Assembly: GCA_947632155.1 (NCBI GenBank)
Contig: CANROF010000010.1
Location: 1 to 50,981, forward strand
Direction: 5' to 3'
DNA: 50,981 bases
Source: an uncultured Oscillospiraceae bacterium
GTDB lineage: Bacteria > Bacillota > Clostridia > Oscillospirales > Oscillospiraceae
Shown here piece by piece: positions 22,739-31,010 of the stretch (position 1 is its first letter; the number at the start of each line of letters is the position of its first letter). A program made the position numbers and the translations under genes. The notes beneath the pieces were generated by a model. It saw nothing but the letters and a program-made list of their open reading frames with translations, was not told the DNA's origin and searched no databases.

Positions 22739-24484
22739 ATGTATGTGGCATTACTTTGTATAACGTTATGTACTATATTGCTTCAGGGTGGCTTTTTCCC
22801 TACGGTGTATTTGATTGCCGCTTTAATTATGTCCGTGATTGGTTTCTTTTCAAAGAAACACGCATTAAACACCAGTGAGGTCTTACTCATTGCTATATTT
22901 ACAATGTATTGTATTTCCTCGTTGGTGAACGGGTATGATTCTACATCAATGGCTCAAGCATGCCTTCCGGGTGCGTGTTTTGTATTTCTTTATTTGTACA
23001 AATCTCTTAGCCCTCAAGAAAAAGGGAAATTCATAGACGGTCTTATCGTGTCGTCCGGGGTTATCGCTTTGCTGTCTGTTCTGGCGTTTTGCGGAGTACT
23101 CCATTTAACCGGCGCGGTTACGGCGCGAAGGCTCCAATCCACGTTTCAATACGCCAATGCCGCGGGGTCTTGGTTTGCGGCGGTCATTCTTCTTGGACAG
23201 GAGCGCAAATCTAAAGCAGTCAAAATGGCGGTCATACCCTGTATATCGGCACTTCTATTGACTCGTTCTGTCGGGGCTTTCGGAGTTTATACTATCGCCC
23301 AATTGGTCCGGCTTTTCGTTAGGCGAAAGGAAAAACGACTGTGGCACGAGCTATTCACAACGCACGGCATAGCGGCAGCTTTTTCTGTAATGTTTTTCAT
23401 CTTTAACACATGGGCTGCCGTTGCGCTGTTGCTCGTACTGGTTTTGCTTTGCTTCTACATAGACAACGTTTTAGCGCTTGCGGAGAAATGTTACTTTCAT
23501 TGGATATGTATGGCGCTTGGAACGGTTGGAATAATATTCTTTTTGTTAAGTCAACGTGTTTCCACGTCCTTGCTGACATTTGTAGAGAGACTTAGCCAAA
23601 TACGCGACGGCAGTATGCTGCTGTTTAAACATCCGGTGTTTGGCGTAGGACCCGGCAATTGGGAAAATATATATCCGTATTATCAATCAGAGCAATATAC
23701 AAGTACAGTCATTCATAGCAGTATCATTCAAATCGGTGTTGACGCCGGTTTCCCTGCGGTTGTTATGACGATTTGCTTTGTGGCCTTGGCTTTTCAAAAG
23801 AAAGGGCGTCCGTTTGAATCCAGTCTTGCGGCCGCATTGCTGATTGGACACAGCCTTTTTGATTTTACGATGAAATTTTTCCCCTTATGTGTCCTCACTA
23901 TTGCCACGCTGTTTGAAACACCAGAGGAATCCTCTTTTGTTCAGCCGTCAAAACAAAAGTCTATCGCTGCATGTTCTATCGCTTTGTGCGTTTTGTTTTC
24001 CTTTTCAATATTTACAGAACTGCAAGCAAAGCGGCTCATTAGATATTCGCAGGTCGGGGATTGGAAGGCCGTAATCAATCAGTATGAGCAACAGCAGTTG
24101 CTGCTCGGAAAAAGTCCCGCTGTTTCGAGCTTATATTACAGTGCGCTCTATTATACCGGAAAACGGGAACAGATCGTTGAGGATACCGAGTCGAGTACTT
24201 ACGGAAATACTTCGATTCTCCTGTTGCGAGCAGATGCTCTGAAATCATTAGGCCGCCAGGATGAGGCGTGTGAACTGTTGCTTCATGAGCTGAAACTGCA
24301 AAAATACCGAATACTTCTTTTTGAGCAAGTGTCCAACCGTTTGACAGAATGGCATGTGGAGAGCAGATATTTGGATGAATATGACAAAATTGTAGATGTT
24401 GCAAACGCAAGTCAAACCGTCTTGGGCCGTCTTCAGGGGGACCAAGTCGATATAAAACATATTAACCGAGGAGGAGTATCATGA
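22739..24484 (+). CDS. O-antigen ligase/polymerase-like membrane protein with C-terminal repeat domain
   Basis: About 581 residues. Start at ATG 22739, 9 nt after GGAG; a GTG at 22724 is also in frame. Roughly a dozen hydrophobic helices fill residues 1-420. The large loop has the Wzy/WaaL signature LFKHPVFGVGPGNWENIYP and IHSSIIQIGVDAGFPAV. The C-terminal 140 residues are soluble helical repeats (TPR-like, YSQVGDWKAVINQYEQQQ). Proteins of this class join or polymerise lipid-linked glycans at the outer face of the membrane. The base composition is far more AT-rich than the neighbours, indicating transfer. Its stop overlaps the next ATG (ATGA). It lies directly downstream of the invertible promoter. 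Confidence 0.85.
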   Translation: MYVALLCITLCTILLQGGFFPTVYLIAALIMSVIGFFSKKHALNTSEVLLIAIFTMYCISSLVNGYDSTSMAQACLPGACFVFLYLYKSLSPQEKGKFIDGLIVSSGVIALLSVLAFCGVLHLTGAVTARRLQSTFQYANAAGSWFAAVILLGQERKSKAVKMAVIPCISALLLTRSVGAFGVYTIAQLVRLFVRRKEKRLWHELFTTHGIAAAFSVMFFIFNTWAAVALLLVLVLLCFYIDNVLALAEKCYFHWICMALGTVGIIFFLLSQRVSTSLLTFVERLSQIRDGSMLLFKHPVFGVGPGNWENIYPYYQSEQYTSTVIHSSIIQIGVDAGFPAVVMTICFVALAFQKKGRPFESSLAAALLIGHSLFDFTMKFFPLCVLTIATLFETPEESSFVQPSKQKSIAACSIALCVLFSFSIFTELQAKRLIRYSQVGDWKAVINQYEQQQLLLGKSPAVSSLYYSALYYTGKREQIVEDTESSTYGNTSILLLRADALKSLGRQDEACELLLHELKLQKYRILLFEQVSNRLTEWHVESRYLDEYDKIVDVANASQTVLGRLQGDQVDIKHINRGGVS

Positions 24485-27471
24485 ACAAAATTAAAAAAGC
24501 GATTTCCATTTTGATGACGGTGGCTTTGCTGGTCGCAGCTATACCTACCGCTGCCTTCGCCGCTGGGTCTGAAGTACTTTACGATGTGCTGCTTCAGCCG
24601 GCGGTAGGAGGCTATCTAAATTACAATACTTACGGCGACGTGGCAATTGTCCGGGAAAATGTCTATTATGTACCATCAACGGGGAGAACGTATACACAAA
24701 ATCCGGGCGGGGAAGAATGGATATGGACGCCGGCGAGACTTGTTAAGTATACCAGTTCCGGCGTAAAATACATATCCGATTATTATGTTTCGATTAGTGA
24801 TTTCTCGGATGACGGATACGCAGTAGCAACAACATTAAACTCAAGTGGTATTATCGACAGTTCCGGAAAAACTATTGTTCAATTTGGAACATATGAATAT
24901 ATTTACAACATTTCCGAGGACGGAAACGTCGTGGTGAGAAAGAAAGACAATACGATGGCTCTGCTGAACGTTAAGACGAATACGGAAACCGCCATTGCGC
25001 AAGCATTTGCGACATACTTCAGCTCAGGGTACACGCTGGTCGGCAAACAATCTGAAACAGTGCAGTCTTACGCGTATGAATATGAATTTGAATTCCAGAA
25101 TCCATCCGGAGAAAATGTCTTCAACAAGCAGTTCCAGTACGCGCAAGCCTTTTCAAACGGATATGCCATTGTTAAAACCGTTGGCTCCTACGTGTATGAG
25201 ATCATAGATGCCAAGGGGCAGACTGTGTTAACCGTCCCCTCTGATTACAGACCGCTGAGCATCGGCGATGACGGTATTGTTACGCTGTTTGACAATAATG
25301 GGAAGACCGGTTATATGGATGTGACCGGAAAGTGGATAGCTCAGTGTCAGTATGATGGGGGAAGAGCGTTCAAAAACGGATTTGCGGTCGTTTACAGCAC
25401 TGATGGGTGGGGCCTGATCGGCAAAAACGGGAAAATCATTATTCCGTTCGGTGAATTTTCGGGGCTATCAGACGTTTCTAACACAAATCTGGTGTGGGCT
25501 AACAGTTCTGGCGGAACAGTGCTGCGTGTACGGCAAGCAGATGGACCGGAAACGCCGTCGGCAAAACAAATTACACAGGATATGTTTACGGTCAACGTTG
25601 ATCCGGTGACTTATGACGGGAACGCCAAGACCAAGACCATAATCAGCAACCTTACCTTAGATAGAGACTACACTGTTGCCTATGCCGATAACGTAAATGC
25701 CGGTACAGCCACCATCACTATCACCGGCAAGGGCTTATATACCGGGACCCTCACATACACCTTTACCATCAACCGTGCCCCCGCCATGCACCTCACCGCC
25801 ACGGTTTACATGAATCTCAACGAGGGCTATACCAAGACGCTGGATCTTGCCAAGCTTACAGGATGGCATTCCGACATGGGCGGAAGCCCTGTCATTGCGC
25901 TCCAGCAGCAGGAGCTCACGGGGCTTGAAAGCGCCGACCTCCAGGGCACCGTCCTCACCCTCACCTCCGACGGCGAGGCCCAGGACGAGGATACGCTGAC
26001 CGTCACCGTCAACGTCACCGGCATGACCAACTATGAGGACAGCACCGTTGCCGTCACCGTGAAATTCCTGGACGAGCTGCTGGTAGAGATCACGGACGTC
26101 GCCGTGGAGGACAAGGTCTACGACGGGAATCCCGCCGCCTATGAGGGCGAGGCCGTCGTCATTGAGGAGGCCTCCGGCGAGACTGTGGAGCTGCCCGAGG
26201 GCGGGCTTATCTACCAGTGGCAGATCGCCCCCACCGACGACGCCTATGTCATGGACCCCGACGCCGTGTCCATCGGAATCGTGGATTACGACCCCGCCAC
26301 CGTGAACAGCGCCTACGCCGTCAACCTGGACACCGCCCCCACGAAAGTGGGCAATTATAGGCTTGTGATCTCCGTGGCCGACAACCTCCAGTACACCGGC
26401 AGCAAGGTCTTCCTGTTTGCCATCAGCAAGGCGCCGCTCACCGTCGCCCCGGCTGACGTCACCATTTACGCGGGCGACGCGCTCCCCGACACGTTCGAGC
26501 TGGTCTACAGCGGATTTGTCAGCGGCGAGGGCCCGGATGTCCTGACCTGGACCGTCGAGCCGGCCTTCGTCCTGATGGACGGCGGCCAGGCGCTGGAGAA
26601 CAGCGGCAGGACCGGCACCTATCAGATCGTCTGGGCCGGCGGCGCTGTGGAGAGCGAAAACTATGACATCACCCTGCTCCCCGGTACGCTGAGGGTCATC
26701 AACCGGCCCGCTCCGCCTCCTCCCCCCACGCCCACCGTGTCCGGCGGCAGGGCCGAGAACGGGTCGGTGAAGCTGTCCTCCAGCACCGCTTCCGTGGGGA
26801 CCAAGGTCACGGTCACTGTGACGCCTGACGCCGGGTACAAGGTCGAGTCCGTGGTCGTCACCGACAGGAACGGCGATGAGGTCGAGGTCACGAAGAACGA
26901 GGACGGCACCTACACCTTCACCGTGCCCGCCGCCACTCCCGTCACCGTGACTGCCAAGTTCTCCCACATCTGCGCCCACGACACCCTGTCCGACGTGGAT
27001 GTCAACCAGTTCTACCATGAGGCCGTGGACTACATGGTGCTGAACGGCTTCATCGACGGCTACCCCGAGGGCGTCTTCAAGCCCAACGCCGTGGCCACCC
27101 GCGGTCAGATGCTGACCATCATGGCCGCCGCCAACGGCGTTGAGACGGAGAGCGATCCCTGGTACAAGGCCTCCGTTGACTGGGCCGTGGCCGCCGGCTA
27201 CTCCGACGGGACCCGTCCCACCGCGCCCATCCAGCGGGAGGAGATCGTGACCATCCTGTGGCAGATCGCCAAAAAGCCCGCCTCCGAGCAGACCCTGGAG
27301 GGCTACGAGGACGCCGGGAGCGTCAATGAGTGGGCCAAGGCCGCAATGGCCTGGGCCGTGGAAAACGGCATCATCAAGGGCCGCGCCGAGGACAGGCTCG
27401 TGCCTCAGGGCACCGCCACCCGCGCGGAGCTGGCCCAGATGCTCTACAATTACTTCAATCTCGCGAAATAA
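24481..27471 (+). CDS. S-layer homology protein with WG-type repeats and Ig/MBG modules
   Basis: 996 residues. Signal peptide 1-27 (cut after AFA). Residues about 30-350 hold WG/KWG-like repeats (IIDSSGKTIVQFG, GLIGKNGKIIIPFG). Residues about 360-425 form a YDGNAKT..YTGT Ig-like module, then MBG-type modules (about 530-740), a Pro hinge, an InlB/bacterial-repeat module (about 750-830) and three SLH motifs (about 835-995) that bind secondary wall polymer. The protein is therefore surface-attached. The first about 1.1 kb is AT-rich like the ligase gene, while the rest is GC-rich like the host, so the gene looks chimeric. It is coupled to the ligase by ATGA overlap; its terminator lies past a MITE. 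Confidence 0.9.
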   Translation: MNKIKKAISILMTVALLVAAIPTAAFAAGSEVLYDVLLQPAVGGYLNYNTYGDVAIVRENVYYVPSTGRTYTQNPGGEEWIWTPARLVKYTSSGVKYISDYYVSISDFSDDGYAVATTLNSSGIIDSSGKTIVQFGTYEYIYNISEDGNVVVRKKDNTMALLNVKTNTETAIAQAFATYFSSGYTLVGKQSETVQSYAYEYEFEFQNPSGENVFNKQFQYAQAFSNGYAIVKTVGSYVYEIIDAKGQTVLTVPSDYRPLSIGDDGIVTLFDNNGKTGYMDVTGKWIAQCQYDGGRAFKNGFAVVYSTDGWGLIGKNGKIIIPFGEFSGLSDVSNTNLVWANSSGGTVLRVRQADGPETPSAKQITQDMFTVNVDPVTYDGNAKTKTIISNLTLDRDYTVAYADNVNAGTATITITGKGLYTGTLTYTFTINRAPAMHLTATVYMNLNEGYTKTLDLAKLTGWHSDMGGSPVIALQQQELTGLESADLQGTVLTLTSDGEAQDEDTLTVTVNVTGMTNYEDSTVAVTVKFLDELLVEITDVAVEDKVYDGNPAAYEGEAVVIEEASGETVELPEGGLIYQWQIAPTDDAYVMDPDAVSIGIVDYDPATVNSAYAVNLDTAPTKVGNYRLVISVADNLQYTGSKVFLFAISKAPLTVAPADVTIYAGDALPDTFELVYSGFVSGEGPDVLTWTVEPAFVLMDGGQALENSGRTGTYQIVWAGGAVESENYDITLLPGTLRVINRPAPPPPPTPTVSGGRAENGSVKLSSSTASVGTKVTVTVTPDAGYKVESVVVTDRNGDEVEVTKNEDGTYTFTVPAATPVTVTAKFSHICAHDTLSDVDVNQFYHEAVDYMVLNGFIDGYPEGVFKPNAVATRGQMLTIMAAANGVETESDPWYKASVDWAVAAGYSDGTRPTAPIQREEIVTILWQIAKKPASEQTLEGYEDAGSVNEWAKAAMAWAVENGIIKGRAEDRLVPQGTATRAELAQMLYNYFNLAK

Positions 27472-27475
27472 GCCA

Positions 27476-27736
27476 ATACTAATATCCAATTAAAATAAGC
27501 CATTCGCGACGGTCTTTTTCGCGTCGTCGTCGCTCAAGCCGCTTTACCTCGCCCTCCCTTTGGTCGGGCTCAGGCGCAGGCTTGGCTCCTCCTCTCCCCA
27601 GCGGGCTTTGCCCGCCGGGGACCCCGGTCGCGTCAGCCGCCTTGGAAATACCAATGGGTATTCCCTGCGGCGTCTTCCTTGCCTGACACGAAAAATCCTC
27701 GCCGCTCGGTGTCTCATTTTAAATGAATATTAGTTA
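27476..27736. mobile_element. MITE family copy 2 (261 bp)
   Basis: Left end TACTAATATCCAATTAAAA; right end TTTTAAATGAATATTAGT, a weaker inverted repeat than in the other copies. The interior matches copy 1 in reverse complement (CGCGACGGTCTTTTT, TCGTCGTCGCTC, GGCTCCTCCTCTCCCC, ATCCTCGCCGCTCGG). It starts 5 bases after the SLH stop and separates it from the terminator. No gene inside. Confidence 0.8.
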
Positions 27737-27792
27737 AAGCTCGATCCGGGGCCGGCGGCGCCACAAAACCGCCCGCCCCGGGAGAGAAAACA

Positions 27793-27828
27793 CGCGGACA
27801 GGCCCTTACGCCCTGTCCGCGCTTTTTT
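27793..27828 (+). terminator. Terminator of the ligase-SLH operon, displaced by a MITE
   Basis: CGCGGACAGG / CCTGTCCGCG stem with a 9-nt loop, then CTTTTTT. Confidence 0.85.
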
Positions 27829-27848
27829 GCAGATTTTACATTTTCCTA

Positions 27849-27901
27849 TTGACAATCTCGAATATCGAGATTATAATGCGGACATAACCTCGAATATCGA
27901 G
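27849..27901 (+). promoter_or_regulatory. Promoter with two PadR-type operators
   Basis: Consensus TTGACA (27849-27854) and TATAAT (27872-27877). The 17-bp spacer is itself a dyad, ATCTCGA-ATA-TCGAGAT (27855-27871). A second copy, CTCGA-ATA-TCGAG, is at 27889-27901, just before the ribosome site. Binding by the product of the first gene would block the promoter. Confidence 0.85.
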
Positions 27902-27917
27902 AATAGGAGGTGACGGT

Positions 27918-28241
27918 ATGCCCAGGGCAAAGCTCCGGACGCTGACGGAGCAGATGTTCTATACGCTCCTGTGCCTCCGGGAGGAGTGCTGCGGGATCGA
28001 CATCCTGGACCGGGTCCCGGCCATGACCGGGGGCGAGGTAACGGTGGGCTCCGGGACGCTCTACACGCTCCTGGACCAGTTCCTGGCGGAGGGCTGCATC
28101 CGGGAGACACGGGTGGAGGGGCGGCGGAGAAGCTACATCCTCACGCCCGCCGGCCGGGAGCTTTTAGAGCGCGAGTACCGGCGAATCCGGCGCCAGGCGG
28201 AGGACTACAGGCGAGTTTTCGGAGAGGAGGAAGCAAAATGA
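27918..28241 (+). CDS. PadR family transcriptional regulator
   Basis: 107 residues, ATG after AGGAGG. A PadR-type winged helix: LTEQMFYTLLCLREE, GIDILDRV, the GSGTLYTLLDQFLAEGCI recognition region, GRRRSYILTPAGRELLE, and a C-terminal dimerisation helix. PadR proteins are usually ligand-responsive repressors of their own operon. Two dyad operators in and after the promoter spacer support self-repression. Overlaps the next gene by ATGA; the controlled operon contains two DUF2812 membrane proteins. Confidence 0.93.
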   Translation: MPRAKLRTLTEQMFYTLLCLREECCGIDILDRVPAMTGGEVTVGSGTLYTLLDQFLAEGCIRETRVEGRRRSYILTPAGRELLEREYRRIRRQAEDYRRVFGEEEAK

Positions 28242-29617
28242 AGGACAAAAAACGCATGTTTTTGGCCTATTCGTTTCTGGATTACGACGGCATCGCCGCC
28301 CACATGGAGAAAATGTCGGAAAAGGGCTGGCTTTTTGAGGGCGTGGGGCCCTTCTGCTGGGTCTACAGGCGGGTGGAGCCGAGGCGCCGGAGCTTTTATG
28401 TGTCCTATTTCCCCAAGGCGTCGGAATATGACCCGGGCCTCGGCGAGGAGCAGCAGGAGTTCGCGGATTTTTGCGCGCGCACCGGCTGGCGTCTTGCCGG
28501 GACGGCGGCGCAGATGCAGATCTTCTACAACGAGAGCGCCGATCCCGTGCCCATCGAGACGGACCCGGGCCTGGAGGTGGAAACCATCAACCGCGCCGCG
28601 CGGAAAAACTACCTGCCCGCGCACTTCCTCCTGCTGGCGCTGGCGATTTTTGAGATGTTCACTCAGGGCTGGCGGCTCTTCACAGACCCCCTGGATTTCC
28701 TTTCCAAATCAAGCTATTTTGTCAATACCGCGATCTGGCTCATCGCGCTTGTGGGGAGCGTGGTGGAGATCACCTCCTACTTTCTCTGGCTGCGCCGGGC
28801 GAGAAAGGCCGCCGAGGTGGGGGAGTGGACCCGCTCGCTGAGCCACCGGCGGTTCCAGATTGGGTGCCTCACCGTTGTCGGTGTGGGCGTTGCGGCCTAC
28901 ATTTTTTACACGGCGGCGCGGGGCGACCGGCTTTTGCTGGTGGCTTTCATGCTCATGGCGATTCTCCTGACGGTGGGAATCCTCGTCACCTGGGGCGTGA
29001 AGTCGCTCATGAAGCGCTTCTGGGTGCCGACCAGCGTCAACAGGACCGTGACCATCCTGACGGCGGTGGCGCTCAGCGTGGCCATCGTGAGCTTCGCCGT
29101 CTTCGCCCTGGTGGGCTTCGGCGACAGGCTTCCCTGGATTCGCGGCGCCGGCCGCTCGCCGCTGACGGCCGCGGAGCTCTACGGCGACGACCGGGAGATG
29201 TACGAGGTGACGCGGGAGGAGGGGACCTTCCTCATCTCCCGGCTGGAGAGCACCCAGCGCCCGGATGCCTTCGGCATCCACGGGGCCGAGACGCTGGAGT
29301 ACACCGTGTACACCGCGTGTGCCCCGGCGCTCAGGGACTTCACGCTCCGGGAGCTGCTGGAGAAGAACATGAAGGACGCCTTCCAGTACGATTATCTGTA
29401 CCTCGACCACTACGACCCCGTGGACCCGGCGCCCTGGCAAGCCGACCAGGTCTACCGGCGGCTCATAAGCTGGGGCGACGAGGGCGAGGTCGTGTACATG
29501 AACTGCTGGTTTCTCATTTACGGCAACACGGTGGTGGAATTAAAGCTGGGCTCCGAGCCCACCCAGGCGCAGATGAATCTCATCGCCGAGAGGCTCGGAA
29601 ACGTGAAGGAGGGGTAA
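28238..29617 (+). CDS. DUF2812 membrane protein
   Basis: 459 residues. The N-terminal DUF2812 domain (about 1-110) has YDGIAAHMEKMSEKGWLFEGV, YRRVEPRRRSFYVSYFP and FCARTGWRLAGT. Two hydrophobic segments at about 127-190 and two more at about 214-300 form the membrane part. A C-terminal extracytoplasmic or cytoplasmic domain (about 310-459) ends the protein. DUF2812 proteins nearly always sit behind PadR regulators, as here, and are thought to act at the membrane in stress or drug response; the activity is unknown. Translation is coupled to padR (ATGA). Confidence 0.85.
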   Translation: MKDKKRMFLAYSFLDYDGIAAHMEKMSEKGWLFEGVGPFCWVYRRVEPRRRSFYVSYFPKASEYDPGLGEEQQEFADFCARTGWRLAGTAAQMQIFYNESADPVPIETDPGLEVETINRAARKNYLPAHFLLLALAIFEMFTQGWRLFTDPLDFLSKSSYFVNTAIWLIALVGSVVEITSYFLWLRRARKAAEVGEWTRSLSHRRFQIGCLTVVGVGVAAYIFYTAARGDRLLLVAFMLMAILLTVGILVTWGVKSLMKRFWVPTSVNRTVTILTAVALSVAIVSFAVFALVGFGDRLPWIRGAGRSPLTAAELYGDDREMYEVTREEGTFLISRLESTQRPDAFGIHGAETLEYTVYTACAPALRDFTLRELLEKNMKDAFQYDYLYLDHYDPVDPAPWQADQVYRRLISWGDEGEVVYMNCWFLIYGNTVVELKLGSEPTQAQMNLIAERLGNVKEG

Positions 29618-29619
29618 AA

Positions 29620-30477
29620 GTGATAAGAAGCGATTTCTTTTACATCTACGACTATGACGCCATCGCCGCGCACCTGGAGAAAATGGCGGCAAGAGGGTGG
29701 CTCATTGAGAAAATCGGGCCGTTTTTCTGGAAATACAGGAAAATCGAGCCGCAAAAGTTAAAATTCCACGTCTCCTACTACGCCGTGACCTCCGGCTTTG
29801 ACCCGGAGCCCACGTCAAAGGAGGGGGAGCTTGCGGCCCTCTGCGGCCGCTCCGGCTGGCGGCTCGCCGCCCGGACGCCCCGGATACAGATACTCTGCAC
29901 CTCCGACCCCAATCCCGCGCCCGTAGTCACGGACCCGGAGCCGGAGCTTGCGGTGATACATCGGGGGGCCATGCGGGGCGAGGTGCCCTTCGCCGCCGCG
30001 GCGCTCATGATGTCGGTATACATGCTGGCGGGGCTCATTTTCGGCGGCGCGGCGTTCTGCGGGCTGCCGGCGCTGTCGCGGGGCTTTATGACGGGGCTCC
30101 AGGCCCTGGTGGCGGCGTATTACGCCCTGGAGCTGGCGGCGTATCCGATTTGGTATCTCCGGGCCAGGAGAGCGGCCCTCAGCGGGGAGTGGGCGCCCTC
30201 GGTGAGGATAAGTCCGGCGGTCCGGACGCTCCAGTGGCTGGCGTTCTTCGGGCTTTTGGCCTGGGGCGTCTCCGCGGCGGCGCTGGCGGCGGGGGCGGAG
30301 CGGCTTGCGGGGCTCGCGGCGCCCGTCCTGGCGGCGGCGCTGTTCTCCGGCGTTGACGCGCTCCGGCAGCGGCTGCGAGCCCGCGGCCTTTCAGCGCGGC
30401 GCAACAGAACGCTGACGGCCCTAACCGGCGCCGCGGCGTTCTCCCTGGCGGCGGCGCTGTTCGGAATCGTCCAATAA
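29620..30477 (+). CDS. Second DUF2812 membrane protein (shorter paralog)
   Basis: 285 residues from GTG 29620, 2 bases past the preceding stop, with ribosome site AAGGAGGGG. The N-terminus YDAIAAHLEKMAARGWLIEKIGPFFWKYRK parallels the upstream gene residue for residue. Four to five hydrophobic helices follow (about 120-285). It lacks the about 150-residue C-terminal domain of its neighbour, so it is a diverged duplicate with a pared-down architecture. Same PadR operon; a terminator follows. The two may form a heteromer, which is inference. Confidence 0.82.
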   Translation: MIRSDFFYIYDYDAIAAHLEKMAARGWLIEKIGPFFWKYRKIEPQKLKFHVSYYAVTSGFDPEPTSKEGELAALCGRSGWRLAARTPRIQILCTSDPNPAPVVTDPEPELAVIHRGAMRGEVPFAAAALMMSVYMLAGLIFGGAAFCGLPALSRGFMTGLQALVAAYYALELAAYPIWYLRARRAALSGEWAPSVRISPAVRTLQWLAFFGLLAWGVSAAALAAGAERLAGLAAPVLAAALFSGVDALRQRLRARGLSARRNRTLTALTGAAAFSLAAALFGIVQ

Positions 30478-30502
30478 AGGCGCGAGCAATTCCATATTTT
30501 TT

Positions 30503-30537
30503 AGACCCGGACGGTTTTTGTCCGGGTCTGAATTTTT
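30503..30537 (+). terminator. Terminator of the PadR-DUF2812 operon
   Basis: AGACCCGGAC / GTCCGGGTCT (30503-30512 with 30520-30529), then GAATTTTTA. Confidence 0.85.
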
Positions 30538-30551
30538 ATAAAAACTAATCC

Positions 30552-30588
30552 AGTAGTATTGACAAAGTATCGACTACTGTGGTAGTAT
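30552..30588 (+). promoter_or_regulatory. Promoter and operators of the BlaI/BlaR-like pair
   Basis: TTGACA (30559-30564), 18-bp spacer, TAGTAT (30583-30588). Dyads overlap it: ACTAC-TGTG-GTAGT (30573-30586), and AGTAGT (30552-30557) with ACTACT (30573-30578). TAC/GTA half-sites of this type are typical of BlaI/MecI repressors. Confidence 0.75.
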
Positions 30589-30638
30589 ATCCTTGGGCTC
30601 AAAAACAACATTTTGATACAAAGGAAAGGAGCTTGACT

Positions 30639-30998
30639 ATGGACATAAAGCTGTTTGACTCGGAGCTCAAGGTCATGAACGTCCTCTGGCGGGAGGGGGA
30701 GGCCACCGCCAAGCACATCTCAGAGATTCTGAAGGAGGAGGTGGGCTGGAACGTGAACACCACCTACACCCTCATCAAGCGCTGTATCCAGAAAGGGGCC
30801 ATCCGACGCAGCGAGCCCAACTTCATGTGCCGCGCGATCATCCCCAAGGAGCAGGTGCAGGAGGCAGAAACAAAAGAGCTCATCAACAAGATCTACGACG
30901 GCTCCGTCACAAACCTCTTTGCCGCCATGCTGGGAAAGAAGAAAATGACCCCGGAGCAGATAGAGCGCCTTCGCGACATCGTGAAGGAGTGGGAATGA
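30639..30998 (+). CDS. BlaI/MecI/CopY-family repressor
   Basis: 119 residues, ATG 30639 after AAAGGAG; an earlier in-frame ATG at 30579 lies inside the promoter. A winged helix (LFDSELKVMNVLWREGEATAKHISEILKEE, NVNTTYTLIKRCIQKGAIRR) is followed by a helical dimerisation tail. These repressors hold a TAC/GTA operator and are cleaved when the BlaR/MecR membrane protease is activated. The next gene is such a protease, 12 bases downstream. The target is probably this operon and perhaps distant genes; no beta-lactamase or copper pump is nearby. Confidence 0.92.
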   Translation: MDIKLFDSELKVMNVLWREGEATAKHISEILKEEVGWNVNTTYTLIKRCIQKGAIRRSEPNFMCRAIIPKEQVQEAETKELINKIYDGSVTNLFAAMLGKKKMTPEQIERLRDIVKEWE

Positions 30999-31010
30999 GG
31001 GGGAATCTCA

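Noticed and set aside
25735..27489. 584-codon open frame on the minus strand
   Set aside because: Shadow of the GC-rich half of the SLH gene; the translation is Gly/His/Val-rich noise.
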